Assembly (NCBI GenBank): GCA_020137815.1
Contig: CM035350.1
Coordinates: forward strand, 3,462,537 to 3,526,536
From: Hormiphora californensis
Lineage: Eukaryota; Ctenophora; Tentaculata; Cydippida; Pleurobrachiidae
DNA length: 64,000 bases
Direction: 5' to 3'
This document shows positions 38,636 to 52,790 of this stretch, piece after piece (position 1 is the stretch's first letter; every line of letters starts with the position of its first letter). The position numbers were made by a program, and so were the translations under genes. The notes beneath the pieces were generated by a model that was not told the DNA's origin, searched no databases, and saw only the letters and a list, made by a program, of their open reading frames with translations.

Positions 38636-40990
38636 ATGAGTGGACAGTTTTCGGGATGCCGGTCTCTATCCGATAGTGATCCTGAGCTATGGGGTCTGAT
38701 AAAACAGGAGAAAGAACGCCAAAAAAACTGCCTAGAGCTCATTGCCAGTGAGAATTTTACATCTCGAGCAGTCATGGAAGCGGTTAGTGTTGTACAGTTA
38801 CTATATAGAAATAGAGCTGTCTTGTAGCTGCAGTCTGTCTCTATACAATGTACTGAAACGATATCCCCTCTGTCCCTGCAGGCGGGATCGTGTCTGACGA
38901 ACAAGTACAGTGAAGGTATGCCTGGTGCGAGGTACTATGGAGGTAACGAGTATATAGACCAGATTGAGAACCTGTGTGTCAAGAGGGCCCTCGAGTTATA
39001 TGGGCTAAGAGAGGAGGAGTGGGGTGCCAATGTACAGCCGTACAGTGGGTCTCCAGCCAACTTTGCTGTATACACAGGTACTAGAGGGGGCCGGAGGGGG
39101 GGTTAGCGGTAAATGTTGCCTTGATTTGGACACAATTTTTATATGGGTGAGTTATAACCAAAACTGTAAAAATTGTGTCCAAATCAAGGCAACATTTACT
39201 AGAGGGGCGGGGGGGTACTAGCAACATTTTTGTAATCCTTGCTACCCAGAAATTTCGAATTACACCAAAGTGTACTAAGCATCTATTCACCATCGTGTTC
39301 TACGAGAATTCCAATAAATTCTCTGACCATATTAGGTATACGCCTGATCTCCATGAATATATCCTTGTTCCATCCATAACTTCCCAGCTCTTCTGAAACC
39401 CCATGATAGGGTGATGGGGTTGGATCTCCCTGACGGTGGGCACCTCACACATGGATACATGACGGACAAGAAGAGGATATCAGCTACCTCAATCTACTTT
39501 GAGAGCATGCCATACAGTGTCAACACTGCCACTGGGATTATTGATTACGATAGACTTGAGGATCAGGTATTATATGCAGCTGTAAAATTTTAATTTTTAT
39601 ACCGGACTTCTGACGAAAGGTTTTTGCATGGTATCAAGGTCCGATACATCGTGTTTTTTACCTGTCGATCGAATCCAAGAATTAGGGATCTGCGGTGGAA
39701 TCGCTGTTTCTGTTGATTCTTTCTTTAAACAAAATTTCCCCAGGTCCGTTCCTTTCGTCCCAGAATGATAATTGCCGGTGCAAGTGCCTACTCCCGGGAG
39801 ATTGACTACGCTCGAATGAGATCCATTGCAGACATCACGGGAGCCTGGTTGGTTGCTGATATGGCCCACATTGGTGGCATTGTGGCAGCTGGGATTATCT
39901 CATCTCCATTCCCTCACTGCGACGTAGTTACTACCACAACTCACAAGACCCTCCGGGGTAGCCGGTCTGGAATTATTTTCTACCGACGCGGAGAGAGGGA
40001 GGTACCGGGAAGGGGGCTGGTGAAGTATAATATCGAGGGAGATATCAATTTCGCGGTGTTTCCTGCACTTCAGGGTGGTCCCCACAATCATATCATCGCT
40101 GCTGTGGCCACCGCCCTCAAGGAAGCCAATACCCCCGAGTTTAGGGAATACCAAAAACAGGTACAGCTACAGTTTTTTGTTATGTTCTAACCCTCCCTTT
40201 ACAGTGCGGGGCGCCCGAAACACAGTCTAGCCAGGCAAACAGTTTTGTGAAGTTGTCATTATATCGTTTCTGTAGAACAGATTCAACAATATCACCTTGT
40301 TGCAATATCAATTGCTGTTGAAATATCAATACCAACTATCCTGCAGGTGTGTGTGAACGCCAAGGTGCTGTGTAAGGCCCTACAGGAGCGTGGTTACAAA
40401 GTAGTTAGTGATGGGACTGATAACCACATTGTGCTGATGGACCTCCGACCACTTGGTATCGATGGTAACCGCGTGGACTCTGTCCTCGATTTGTGTAATA
40501 TTACGGGAAATAAGAACACTGTACCGGGGGACAAGAATGCTATAAGACCCGGAGGTATCAGATTGGGGAGCAGTGCCCTCACTACCAGGACTCTCAGTGA
40601 GGCTGATTTCGAGCAGGTCGCTGAGTACATCCACCTGGGTTAGTATTTCATTCTCGTCGCAACAACGGGACCGAGCCGACAGATGAAAAAAAACCCATAA
40701 AACCATAGATATTTTTAGAGTGAAAGTTTGGTCGAGATATTACTACTAAGTACCCACTTTTCTTCTTGCTTTGCTCTTTATCCTCTCTCTCTCTTCCCCA
40801 TTTGAACAATGTTCTTGCAGGTGTAACTATTGCCCGAGAAGTGCAGAGTAAACAAGAGGGAAAGCTACTCAAGGAATTCAAGGAAATTCTCAAGACTGAT
40901 CAGGGAATTAATGATAAAATTCAAACGCTCAAGGGACAAGTTTCCAAGTTTGCTGCATCATTCCCAATGCCCGGCCATGATGAATATTAA
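38636..40990 (+). CDS. SHMT: Serine hydroxymethyltransferase
   Basis: PLP enzyme interconverting serine + tetrahydrofolate and glycine + 5,10-methylene-tetrahydrofolate. Exons 38636-38782, 38882-39077, 39388-39566, 39744-40160, 40347-40638, 40821-40990 join in phase to 466 residues. Recognisable motifs: [64 protein letters not shown], the PLP-lysine segment [14 protein letters not shown] (Lys at about 242), and [15 protein letters not shown]. No mitochondrial presequence is seen before SDSDPELW, so a cytosolic form is likely; an alternative in-frame Met at 38624 adds four residues. The first exon and promoter region are duplicated at 34383. Confidence 0.95.
39109..39199. mobile_element. Short inverted-repeat element in SHMT intron 2
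   Basis: TAAATGTTGCCTTGATTTGG (with ACACAATTTTT) is mirrored 30 bp later by its reverse complement, a stem of about 30 bp; flanks on both sides carry TACTAGAGGGG. Likely a small MITE. Confidence 0.65.
40183..40243 (+). mobile_element. Copy of TGTTCTAACCCTCC short repeat family in SHMT intron 4
   Basis: Begins TGTTCTAACCCTCCCTTTAC and continues with GCGCCCGAAACACAGTCTAGCCAGGCAA. Another orientation is at 63735-63800; a subtype with GAGGGTCGAGCAAGG instead of the GC-rich core is at 28936-28990, 18975-19030 (reverse) and 55139-55178. Confidence 0.65.
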
Positions 40991-41111
40991 AACGATTTCT
41001 GACGTTCCATAACTTTTTAAGGATTATTAAATTTTTATTGTTTTCTATTGATTTTTTGGACTCTCAATATAATATTATTTTCTGTACGTAATTTGAGCAT
41101 ATTATATAATA

Positions 41112-41727
41112 CACGGTGTTCATTTTGGATCTTTACAAGCGTTGTGCTCCACCCAGAAAAAAGTTGAGAAGATTAGGTCATAAAATTTCATACTTGTACT
41201 ATTCTATACCCTCATTCAAGGTTCCTGGGGTTTTTGGAGCTCTAGCACCCCTGGAAGTGTGTTTTTGGCATCAAAACTACCAGAAGGAATTTTTTGCTGA
41301 TGCTGAGACTTTGCTAAAATGTTTTTTGGGTATTTTCTATGTTTTCTATGTGTTTTTCGGACTCAAAATTTCGTAAAAAGTGGCTGGAAAGACTCAATTT
41401 TTGCCGTTTTTGAGCCGTTTTCGAGCTTTTCCAGCTACTTTTATCGAAATTTTGAGTCCGAAAAACACATCCAATCTCCATGAAACTTTAGGATTGACAT
41501 AGAAAATACCCAAAAAACATTTTAGCAAAGTCTCAGCATCAGCAAAAAATTCCTTCTGGTAGTTTTGATGCCAAAAACACACTTCCCGGGGTGCTAGAGC
41601 TTCAAAACCCCCAGGAACCTTGAATGAGGGTATAGAATAGTCCAAGTATGAAGTTTCATGACCTAATCTTGTCAACTTTTTTCTGGGTGAAGCCCAACGC
41701 TTGTAAAGATCCAAAATGAACACCCTG
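41112..41727. mobile_element. 616 bp foldback MITE with TA flanks
   Basis: Starts CACGGTGTTCATTTTGG and ends CCAAAATGAACACCCTG; the two halves (about 300 bp each) are imperfect reverse complements around 41420. TA flanks at 41110-41111 and 41728-41729 and the CACCCTG end suggest a Tc1/mariner-type origin. No coding capacity. Confidence 0.85.
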
Positions 41728-41911
41728 TATATATATTTAATTGTTGAGTTTTCTTCTCAAACTGTGTTCAAATTTGAACACTTTTCATCTTAACCACCCG
41801 TATGATGGTTGGTCCCCGGCCCCCTTTTTACTCAAATTCCGTCCTTTATCTCCCCAGACCATTAAATACTCGAGCCCCATGAATCTGTACCCCTCGGACC
41901 TTGGTTTCAAG

Positions 41912-42953
41912 CAGGAAGCGACCGGATATTCGGTTCGGTTCGGTTCGGTTCGGAAATTCGGTGTTTTTTGGGCGGTTCGGTTCGGTTCGGTTCGGTAGGA
42001 AATTTTGGCCGAACCACCGAATTTTTTGGTCAAAAAATGCCCAGAAATCGGGCTTTTTCATGCAAAATTTTTCATGAAAATTATATGGATTTCAATGTCA
42101 ATTTCGCCGTATTAACCCTATTTCGAATCGGTGGTGCTATGTGGAAATGATTTCGCTAGTTAGCGGGTTCGATATGGATTGATTTGATACCTGACTTCCC
42201 GTCGAATCGTGTCCTCATGAGAGGGTCAACAAATTCAGAAACTTTTTTTTCAAAAAATTCATGGAGAGCACCGATCAAGGTGTTAAGAATCATTCTCTGA
42301 AATTTTGTAAAAAAGTTTGGAAAATATTTCAAAGTCAATTTTATGGAAAATTTTCTATGTCAATTTTTGCGTACGAATCGTGTTTCGAATCGGTATTACG
42401 TGAAATTTTGTGAAATTTTTTTTGTGAAAAATATTTTAAGTAAATTATGGTATACGAATCGTGTTTCTAATCGACAATGCTAAACGGGAGTGATATTGGT
42501 AATTAGTGGGTCCGAGATGGATTGTGCTGATACGTGATCCCCCATCAAATCTAATTAGGAAATTTAGAGAGACACGATTCATGGTTCGTTTAATCCTGCT
42601 AATTAGCAATACCATTCCCGTATAGCATTGCCGATTCGAAACACGATTCGTACGGAAAAATTGACATAGAAAATTTACGATAAAATTGACTTTGAAATTT
42701 TTTTCACAAAATTGACTTTGAAATTTTTTCAAACATTTTTTAACAAAATTTCAGAGAATGATTCTCAATACCTTGATAGGTGCTCTCCATGACTTTTTAG
42801 AGAAACATTTATACAGAAAAAGTTTTGTATGGTTCGGTTCGGTTCGGTTACCGAAATTCGGTTCGGTTCGGTTCGGTTCGGTTCGGTAAAAAAGTTTTTC
42901 AAATTCGGTTCGGTTCGGTTCGGTGGAAAAAAACCCGGTTCGGTCGTTTCCTG
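41912..42953. mobile_element. 1,042 bp hAT-type MITE with GGTTC-pentamer subterminal repeats
   Basis: Ends CAGGAAGCGACCGG and its complement CCGG..CGGTCGTTTCCTG; exact 8 bp duplications GTTTCAAG at 41904-41911 and 42954-42961. An 8 bp duplication with CAGG ends is diagnostic of hAT transposons. Just inside each end are arrays of the pentamer GGTTC (41935-42000 and 42835-42945). The interior is an imperfect palindrome (TCTCTGAAATTTTG near 42295 against CAAAATTTCAGAGA near 42737). No transposase. Confidence 0.92.
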
Positions 42954-43174
42954 GTTTCAAGGGTCGGTCCAAACTTCACCTGTGTACTATTAACCTGTTT
43001 AAACCTGAGATAGATGGAGTTACATTCATGTTTCCCTGCACAATTTAGTCTCTATCCTTCTATTTATATATCTCCCTTCCCTCTCTCCCTATCTACATCT
43101 AATATCTCCCACTCTCTCTATCTCCCTCCCATTCTCTCCCCATGTAATCTAAATTATCTCTCCATTATAGCAAG

Positions 43175-43290
43175 ATGGGATCCCTTGAACAACAAATGGC
43201 CCTCTTCGAGGAGCTCATTTCACAGGATCAGGGCCCCACGAATGGAATCCTGGTACCGGGCGGTATCCGTGGTCGACCCCATGCAGCCTA
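43175..43290 (+). CDS. Candidate exon of an unidentified gene (possibly RBM42-like N-terminus)
   Basis: After ..tctccattatag comes CAAG then ATGGGATCCCTTGAACAACA, encoding MGSLEQQMALFEELISQDQGPTNG, reminiscent of the acidic MALFE start of RBM42. The frame ends at TAG about 38 codons on. A Gly/Pro-rich continuation (SAGGYGPGGPAGGPP, 43370-43430) lies in another frame. No RRM is seen. Very tentative. Confidence 0.25.
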
Positions 43291-43806
43291 GCCTCGTTAG
43301 TATAGCACCCTTTGTCCCGGGACACTCAGTTGTAGTTTCACGTCCTGTAGGTATAATCTCGAGTGCTGGCGGCTACGGCCCTGGAGGACCTGCTGGAGGA
43401 CCCCCGGGTGTTGTGTCGAGGAGTTTGATTCCACAACCGAGTAAAGTAAACTTTTTTAGTCGCCTGACCCACGTAATTAACATACACTACCCCATTCCGT
43501 TTTTAGGATGTAGTAGACAATTGTCCATAGTTCCATAGCAACCCTTACTGCACTAAGGGCCAAGTCGACAAAATGTTTACTTAGCATGACACCCAGATAT
43601 TGTTTGGCCGGCTGCAAAGTTAGAGGCATTTGAGACTATGACGTAACGCGCGATGCTGTTTCATTAGCATACCCTGCGCAAGATCTCAGCACTACAGCGC
43701 GCGCGATTTGCATTTCCCGGCCAAAGCTTGCATTCCGAACCCTCATCATGTCCACTTCCACTGGCAGTTCCAGTTTCATGATTTCCATTTTTCACTCCCT
43801 TGTAGC

Positions 43807-46530
43807 ATGGCAAGTAGCTCTATCAGACAGGTCCTGGCAGCGTGCAGAACCACCCTGAACAGCAGTAAGGAGATTTCTCTTGATGTACCCTGGGGGAAAG
43901 TGAAGGGAATAGAGGTCAGTATTTCCCTGTCTGGTCATGAGTAGTTCCTCTATAACTATTAGATGATCATGTCGATGCATATTTTAACATTTTCTACTTT
44001 TCTCTAACTGAATTTTCGTTTTAGGTCGGACCAAAAGATGGTACTCCGGTGTTGATGATACACGGGTGGTTGGATAACTGCTATTCCTTTGTACCTCTTC
44101 TGTCAGCACTACCCCCGACCCGGCGCTACATTGCCCTGGACCTCCCTGGACACGGACATTCCTCCCATAAACCGGAGACCGCCTACAACTTAGTACTAAG
44201 TACGGAATACACATAGCAAAATAAATAAAGACACAGTATGTTAGGGGCGATTCTGGGGAGGTGGACGGGGCTAGTATATTTGTACAGTTGGGGGGGGGGG
44301 ACGACATGTTAATTGTTAATAAATCACCTCTTTTTTTCGATTTTGTTAATTAACGTTAATTAACAAAATTAACAAAATTAACAAATGCTAAAAGACCGTT
44401 CTTATTGGCTGATAATACGACTTTAACTGGTTTAATTTTATAGTTTAATGACTTACCTAACGCATATATACCCAAACAAGGCCTTTTCCGATAACTTAAG
44501 TCCGACATACAGGTTTTTTTGGCTCAAAACGGATAAAAATTAAAAATTTACAAATATTTCTATTTAGCGTATAAAATCTCACTTCAACGTAATTTTTTCA
44601 TTGGTAATCGATTCTTTGGACTTAATAAGATGATACAGTCGGACCCCGATTTAGGGCCCCCCGATTTAGTGGCACCCCGATTTAGGGACAGGATTTTTTT
44701 CCCCCGATATAGGAAATTAACCTTATTTGACCCCGATTTAGTGGACACCCCGATTTAGTGGACAAGAGCCTTTCCCCCGAGGGTGTCCCTAAATCGGGGT
44801 CCGACTGTATACAACATTTTTGTTGAAAAAGGAAATGAAATTTTTCCAAAATCAATTTTTTGGTCAAAGATTGAAAATTTGCTTCGCTACAAATCCTTGT
44901 GGTTTTTTAGAAAAATTTATTTTTGGGATATTTTTCGGTTTAAGGTAAATTCATGAGTCTGACTTAATTTTTAGGGTTGGAAAATGTGGATTAGTGTCAT
45001 TTGACTTCAATTGCGGTTTATTTTGGCTAGTTTTTATTAAAATTTACACAATGGAACAAATCGCTGTAAAAAAGCCGTAGTAGAGGTAGTGGTGGTATTT
45101 AAATCGTGCAGAAGGAACAACTTTGCTCGCAGAATAAGTGTTAAATACCAAAAATACGTGCAAAAGGGGATTTAGATGGTATAAATGGCATTTGTTAACG
45201 TTTGTTAACTTTTTGTTAATTAACCACCTGTTTTCTCGATGTTAATATTAACAAAGTTAACAAAATTAACATGTCGCACAGTTATGAACCCCCTAAAAAC
45301 CTTCCTCCTTTTTGCAGACTGGGTTGTTGACATGGAGGCCATTAGACGCTCTCTCAACTTGGATCATTTCTCCCTGATTGGCCATAGTTTGGGTGGTATC
45401 ATAACGTCACTCTATTCAGCGACATACCCCGACAAGATAGATAGGTCCGTGGTAATGGATGGTATCATGCCTTTCAACGAAGGGAAGAGTGTAAGTAAAA
45501 CATCTGTAAACTCAGTTTACTAAACTGTTTACTAAACTGTTTCCTCAAGAACTGTTACAGTGGTGCTCCGTCAAATTGGCCGGCGGCGCACATCGGCGCC
45601 CACGACGTCCAAAACATGCGAAAAAGCGATCAATGTTAGCGGACTGTGTCTTAGACCGCGTAGACAACTCTTTATGCGGGCAGCCAATTGACGGGGTTCC
45701 ACTGCAGCGGACCAGACTATATCTTGAAATGCTTTGGCCTGTCTTCAACAGCCTTGAGCCTATACCATATATTATATGGAAAGCGAGAGAGAGAAAGGGG
45801 TTGCCTACTGGGGTGAAATTAACTTTTTTTAATAAAACTGACATCACTCCTGGATTAGTGCACGTGCCAGCAAGATTATATCGAGTGCACGTTACACACT
45901 CGACAGGTTCATAACCCTCTTCTTTGTACCCAGGTTACTGAGGTATTACGTAAGGCCTCGGATGATCGGCTGAATGACGCCTACTCCCACAAAGTTTACC
46001 CGAGTGCAGAGCTTCTTGCACAGGTGAAGGCGAACTCGACCTGGTACCAAGGTCTGGACCCTGCCTATTGCCAGTTTATGGGAGAGAGGGGTAGTGAAGT
46101 AGTGGATGGTGCAGGGGGTGTCAGACAACTGTATAGCCCAGCTCTTCGGTATGGAAGTCTTACGTATCTGACATTGCAACAGTCAATGGAATTTATGAAA
46201 AGCCTGCGGAAACCATATCTGCTCATTCTAGGAAGCTAAAGGGATCAAGTCGTTCACCTCCTCCCGCAGTTACTGGTTAGTTATTTACTGCTTACAATAG
46301 TACTTTGGTACATTTTTCGATTGCTATAAGTACCTGATTTGACTCTCATTGGGCCAGTTCAGACACTAGTGTTATCTATCTTTCTCCCCCCTATAGAATT
46401 TAAAAATGTGCTAGTGGCTAGTAATCCCATCATCAGAGAGGAAACTCTTCCCGGACCACATCACTTCCACATGTCAAATGCTACTGAGACGGCTGCTATG
46501 ATAGACTCCTTCCTATCGGAGGACGCTTAG
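43807..46530 (+). CDS. Serine hydrolase-like protein (SERHL family), paralogue 1
   Basis: Alpha/beta hydrolase. Exons 43807-43914, 44025-44199, 45318-45490, 45934-about 46275, 46397-46530. Start MASSSIRQVLAACRTTLNSSKEISLDVPWGKVKGIE; exon 2 has the oxyanion-hole motif MIHGW; exon 3 the nucleophile elbow LIGHSLGG (Ser); the last exon has PGPHHFHMS with the catalytic His. Exon 4 appears to carry one surplus base near 46231-46235: without it the frame continues AKGIKSFTSSRSYW, parallel to SHGFKQFHHPSY in paralogue 2; as written it stops after LILGS. The joint to the last exon is then out of phase, so that junction is unresolved. Intron 2 carries a 973 bp element with a second transposon nested in it. 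Substrate unknown; SERHL proteins are often peroxisomal, but no clear C-terminal signal is seen. Confidence 0.8.
44303..45275. mobile_element. 973 bp inverted-repeat element (GACATGTTAATT ends)
   Basis: Left end GACATGTTAATTGTTAA, right end TTAACAAAATTAACATGTC; subterminal TTAATTAACGTTAATTAAC and TTGTTAACG-type A/T repeats at both ends. It fills most of SERHL-like 1 intron 2. It is interrupted by a separate CAGTCGGACC element (44636-44807). Confidence 0.65.
44636..44807. mobile_element. 172 bp pogo/Tigger-type MITE, nested
   Basis: CAGTCGGACCCCGATTTAGG at the left and CCTAAATCGGGGTCCGACTG at the right, flanked by TA on both sides. CAGT ends and TA duplication fit the pogo/Tigger branch of Tc1/mariner. 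The body repeats GATTTAGTGG/ACCCCGATTTAG several times. A shorter relative is at 54939-55012. Confidence 0.82.
45558..45704. mobile_element. 147 bp pogo-like MITE in SERHL-like 1 intron 3
   Basis: CAGTGGTGCTCCGTCAAATTGGC at the left is mirrored by GCCAATTGACGGGGTTCCACTG at the right; TA precedes the left end, CA follows the right. A GC-rich interior with no coding potential. Confidence 0.6.
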
Positions 46531-46775
46531 GTTTAATATTTTGTAGAATATGTTATTGGAACTGATAACAAATCAATTTATTAAACAGGGTAATTAGGAA
46601 GAATGTAATTTATGTGTATTATGCGTTGTTTTGATGAGCTGTGAGTCACAGCAGCTGTGACCCATCTGTGACCCATCTGTGTAATTCCTATTGGAGTTGT
46701 TAACTTTTAGATGCCTGTGATTTATTATTTGTATGCCCTTGCTTGTTATTGAATCCCTGATCTTCTCTTTAGCCC

Positions 46776-49267
<2,492 letters not shown>

Positions 49268-49408
49268 ATTACAATATCTGTGTGTATATATTTGTCATTT
49301 TCATAATGTTTTGCATTCTGTTCTGCATTGTATCCCGTTTTTCTAACTTCTGTCTTGTGCTAAATTTTTCCTCTCAACATATATTTTCTTGTGATAGTTA
49401 TAGCATAC

Positions 49409-52400
49409 ATGAGTAAAAGAAAGTCTACAGAAGACTCAGTGGGTGCGGCGGGGAGCAGTACATCCCAGGCGAAATTACAACGCAAAGCTCCCGATGCTGA
49501 TAATTGTAACCAGGAGTTTGTGGGTGTGTTGAATCAACTTGCAGAGTACGAGAAGAGTGTCTCGGGGAATGTGTTTAAAGCTAAAGCCTACAAGAAAGCT
49601 GCACACACGGTATGTGAGTCCCCTCCACGAACCCAGTCCCTTTCCCAGTCCCTCGTCAGGCCAATACTCTGACAGCTTTTCCTTACACGTATTCAGTTCA
49701 CTGCAAACCAAAAGTCAAACTGCAGTTGTTACAAATCAACATAGTACCCTTCACAACTATCCCACTCATACTAGAGTATTACATCTGCAAAGCTAGGTAG
49801 TGTAGGTACCTCCGCAAAATGCCATTAATTTCATGCTACCGTTAGGTTAGTACGTGGTTTCTGTTCCCAGTTGTCAAGCATTGCTGTGGGTTACGTTAGA
49901 GTGCGGCGTTTAATGGTTAATACCTACGTAAAGGGAATTGCGGGAACCAATCATAAACCTCATGGCTCAATCATGATTGAAGGCTTCTCAAGTTTCTGAC
50001 TGGCGCAAATTCAATTTCAATCAAGCGCCAGTCAGAAAATTCATAAACAATTCCATGCATTACAACACCCTCTCCATGACTTACCCGTTCCACACAATAT
50101 GCCGAGATTCTAGAACAATCAGCTATCCTGTCTCACAGCTGCCCTGTCTCACAAACCCTGCCTCCTCCGTGACATAACAGTCATGTAGTATGAATGTAGT
50201 AGACTGACATTTGGTTATCTGATCACGGTTATCCTTCCTTCTCTCTCCCTAGCTCTCCTCCCTCTCCTCCCTATCTCTAATTTGCGTCGTCCCTCGACCT
50301 GTCTCAGTTAGCGGGGGTGAGCTACAAGATAACTTCTGGAAAGGAGGCTATGAAATTACCCGGGATCGGAAAACAGATCGGAGCTAAGCTAGACGAGTTT
50401 GTTTTAACAGGAAAATTAAAGAAAATCGATAAAATTGAGGGAGATGAGGTGTGTACAACTCTTTCGGTTTTTATTTTCCCTGTCAGCTTCACTGCAATTG
50501 CACATGTGACTTCACTATTTGTATTAGACTTCGACTGCGATAACACTGCTGACTCGAGTTCACGGTATTGGACCTGTAGCTGCTCGGGCCTTTGTTGAAC
50601 AGGGAATCAGGAGCGTGGACGACTTAGCAAAAATACAAGACACACTTTCACATGCCCAACAAGTCGGCCTGAAATACTTTAAGTTAGTGCGGGTTAAATG
50701 GAATTGTTGGCATACTTGTCCTCCTAATTTCGTGTGTAGCACAGTGTCAGGCGACTCCATAGTAAACCTTGGGGGGGGGGGGTCCAGCCCTAAAAAAAGC
50801 TAAAGGTACCCTGATTTTGGTCGATAGCGTTTTTTATTTTAGCTTTTTTTAGCTTTTTTTAGCTTTTTTTAGCTTTTTTTAGCCCTACTTTTTATGTTTT
50901 TTCAGCATTCATCTTGACACTTTTCCATTAAATTTTCATCCTTTCGGACGTCTATTGACTGCATTTGTTCATTTCCTGCACATTTTTTACCATAATCTAC
51001 CGTTTATGTCCATACATAGCAATTTCTGTATCCACCCCTACTGCCATTTTCTGGAGACATTTTTTCGATAAAAATATTATTCAAATTTGATAAAAATAGT
51101 TTTAAAAAAGTTCAAAAAACGTTATAAAACGTTATAATAAAAGTTTAAAAAATTTGGCGTCAGCGGGATTCGAACCTATATGAATCCACTAAAAACTCAA
51201 TTTTAGCTTTTTTTAGCTTTTTTTAGCTTTTTTTAGCCTTAAAAAGCTAAAAAAAGCTAAATAAAGCTAAAAAAGGCTAAAAAAAGCTAAAAAAAGCTAA
51301 AAAAAGCTAAAAAAAGCTAAAAAAAGCTAAAGGTACCCTGATTTTGGCCGTTAGCTTAGCTTTTAGGGCTGGACCCCCCCCCAACCTTTTTCAATCTAAA
51401 GGATGTTTATTTGGGCGGGGAATAGAAGCAGCAGGGGGTTTCAGGGATCACGGAGCAGGGAGCTAGGGTTGGGAAGGTAACAATATTAGACTCCTTCTTG
51501 AGTGCAAGGTGGTACCTGTGTTCCCAGACTTAACCACATTCTAATGTGTTTTCCATGTCCCCCACTCCAATCATCCCTTGTTTAATACTCTCCCACCCCC
51601 TGCAGGGAGTTTGAGGAACCCATTCCTAGAGAGGAAATTACCCGCTTCAAAGACATCCTAACTAAGGTCTTCTCAAAGTTGGATGAAAAGCTACAATTTC
51701 AAATTTGTGGTAGCTACAGAAGGGAGAAGTCACACAGTCATGATGTTGATATACTAGTTTCTCACCCAAGTAAGTGTACCCAATAGCAGGAACCGAATCA
51801 GGAAATGCTGGTCCCTGATTGGCTGATAACCAGTCACGTGACCTAAATAACGAGTTCTGATTGGTTGTTTACTTGGCAGTTTACTTGGTAGTTTACTTGG
51901 CAGTTTACTTGGCAGTTTACTTGGCAGTTTACTTGGCAGTTTACTTGGCAGTTTACTTGGCAGTTTATAGCAACCAATGATCTCATACCTGATTATAGCA
52001 GTTTAAATTAGCTGGGGAGGGAGACATAGAGAAAGTGAGGAGATTGAGTGTATTTTATTTTGTTCTACCGCCCACGAATATTATGAGACGAGACGCGGTG
52101 CCGTACCAGACAGCATCCCAAGCACTTTAGTTATAATATCTCGTACTGCTTTAAAAGACAGCGGTACGAGATAAAGCTGCTCTCCCGTAGGTATAAGGGT
52201 CTGGGTAACTAGTTAAACTCCTGGGAACTCTTAGATTAGCTGTCAGGTCAATGCTCTGACCACAGTTCTAGCGCGCTCCGCCAATGCTCTGACAGTAGAT
52301 TAGGGGCTAGGACTGACAATTATACATACCAGCCCTTTTCTAACTGCAGGTTTCACCTCAAAGATGAAAACACCCCCGCCTGAGATGAAATTAAAAACTA

Positions 52401-52713
52401 TCGTTGAATTTCTAACCAGCGATGGACACCTTCTGGATACTCTCTCCCTTGGTCCTGTCAAGTTTATGGGTAAGTCCACATAGTATATGAATTGGTTCAG
52501 TTTGAGAGCCATGACCGTACCCATTTCAATTTCCAGACCTTGTCCCGTTATTCACACAAATCACATCTTTTTTCTGTTTCTCATCTGAAGATTTGCAAGA
52601 AAAATCTAGCTCGTTTGACATAATATGCTCATCGTACTTTATTTCTCAGAATGGGCCCGACAGAATTTAGCTACATTTCATGCCACTCTCTTTTCTCTCC
52701 CTCTCTCTCGTTC

Positions 52714-52753
<40 letters not shown>

Positions 52754-52759
52754 CTCTCT

Positions 52760-52790
<31 letters not shown>

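Larger units (their letters stand above)
34644..38896 (+). repeat. 4,253 bp tandem duplication, copy 2
   Basis: Direct, immediately adjacent repeat of 30391-34643 with no difference noticed. Its right end lies 15 bp into SHMT exon 2, so this copy stays connected to the rest of SHMT. Confidence 0.95.

Noticed and set aside
30391-38896. YEATS4-UGT-SHMT as an operon-like functional cluster
   Set aside because: The genes have separate upstream regions and unrelated roles; co-duplication only reflects proximity.
43014-43538. 174-residue frame with Gly/Pro-rich end
   Set aside because: Its first third is a Ser/Pro/Leu translation of CT-rich intronic sequence; only a short candidate exon at 43175 is kept, at low confidence.
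51162-51177. tRNA gene on the minus strand
   Set aside because: Only a T-arm/B-box-like motif is present; no A box, anticodon arm or acceptor stem could be found.
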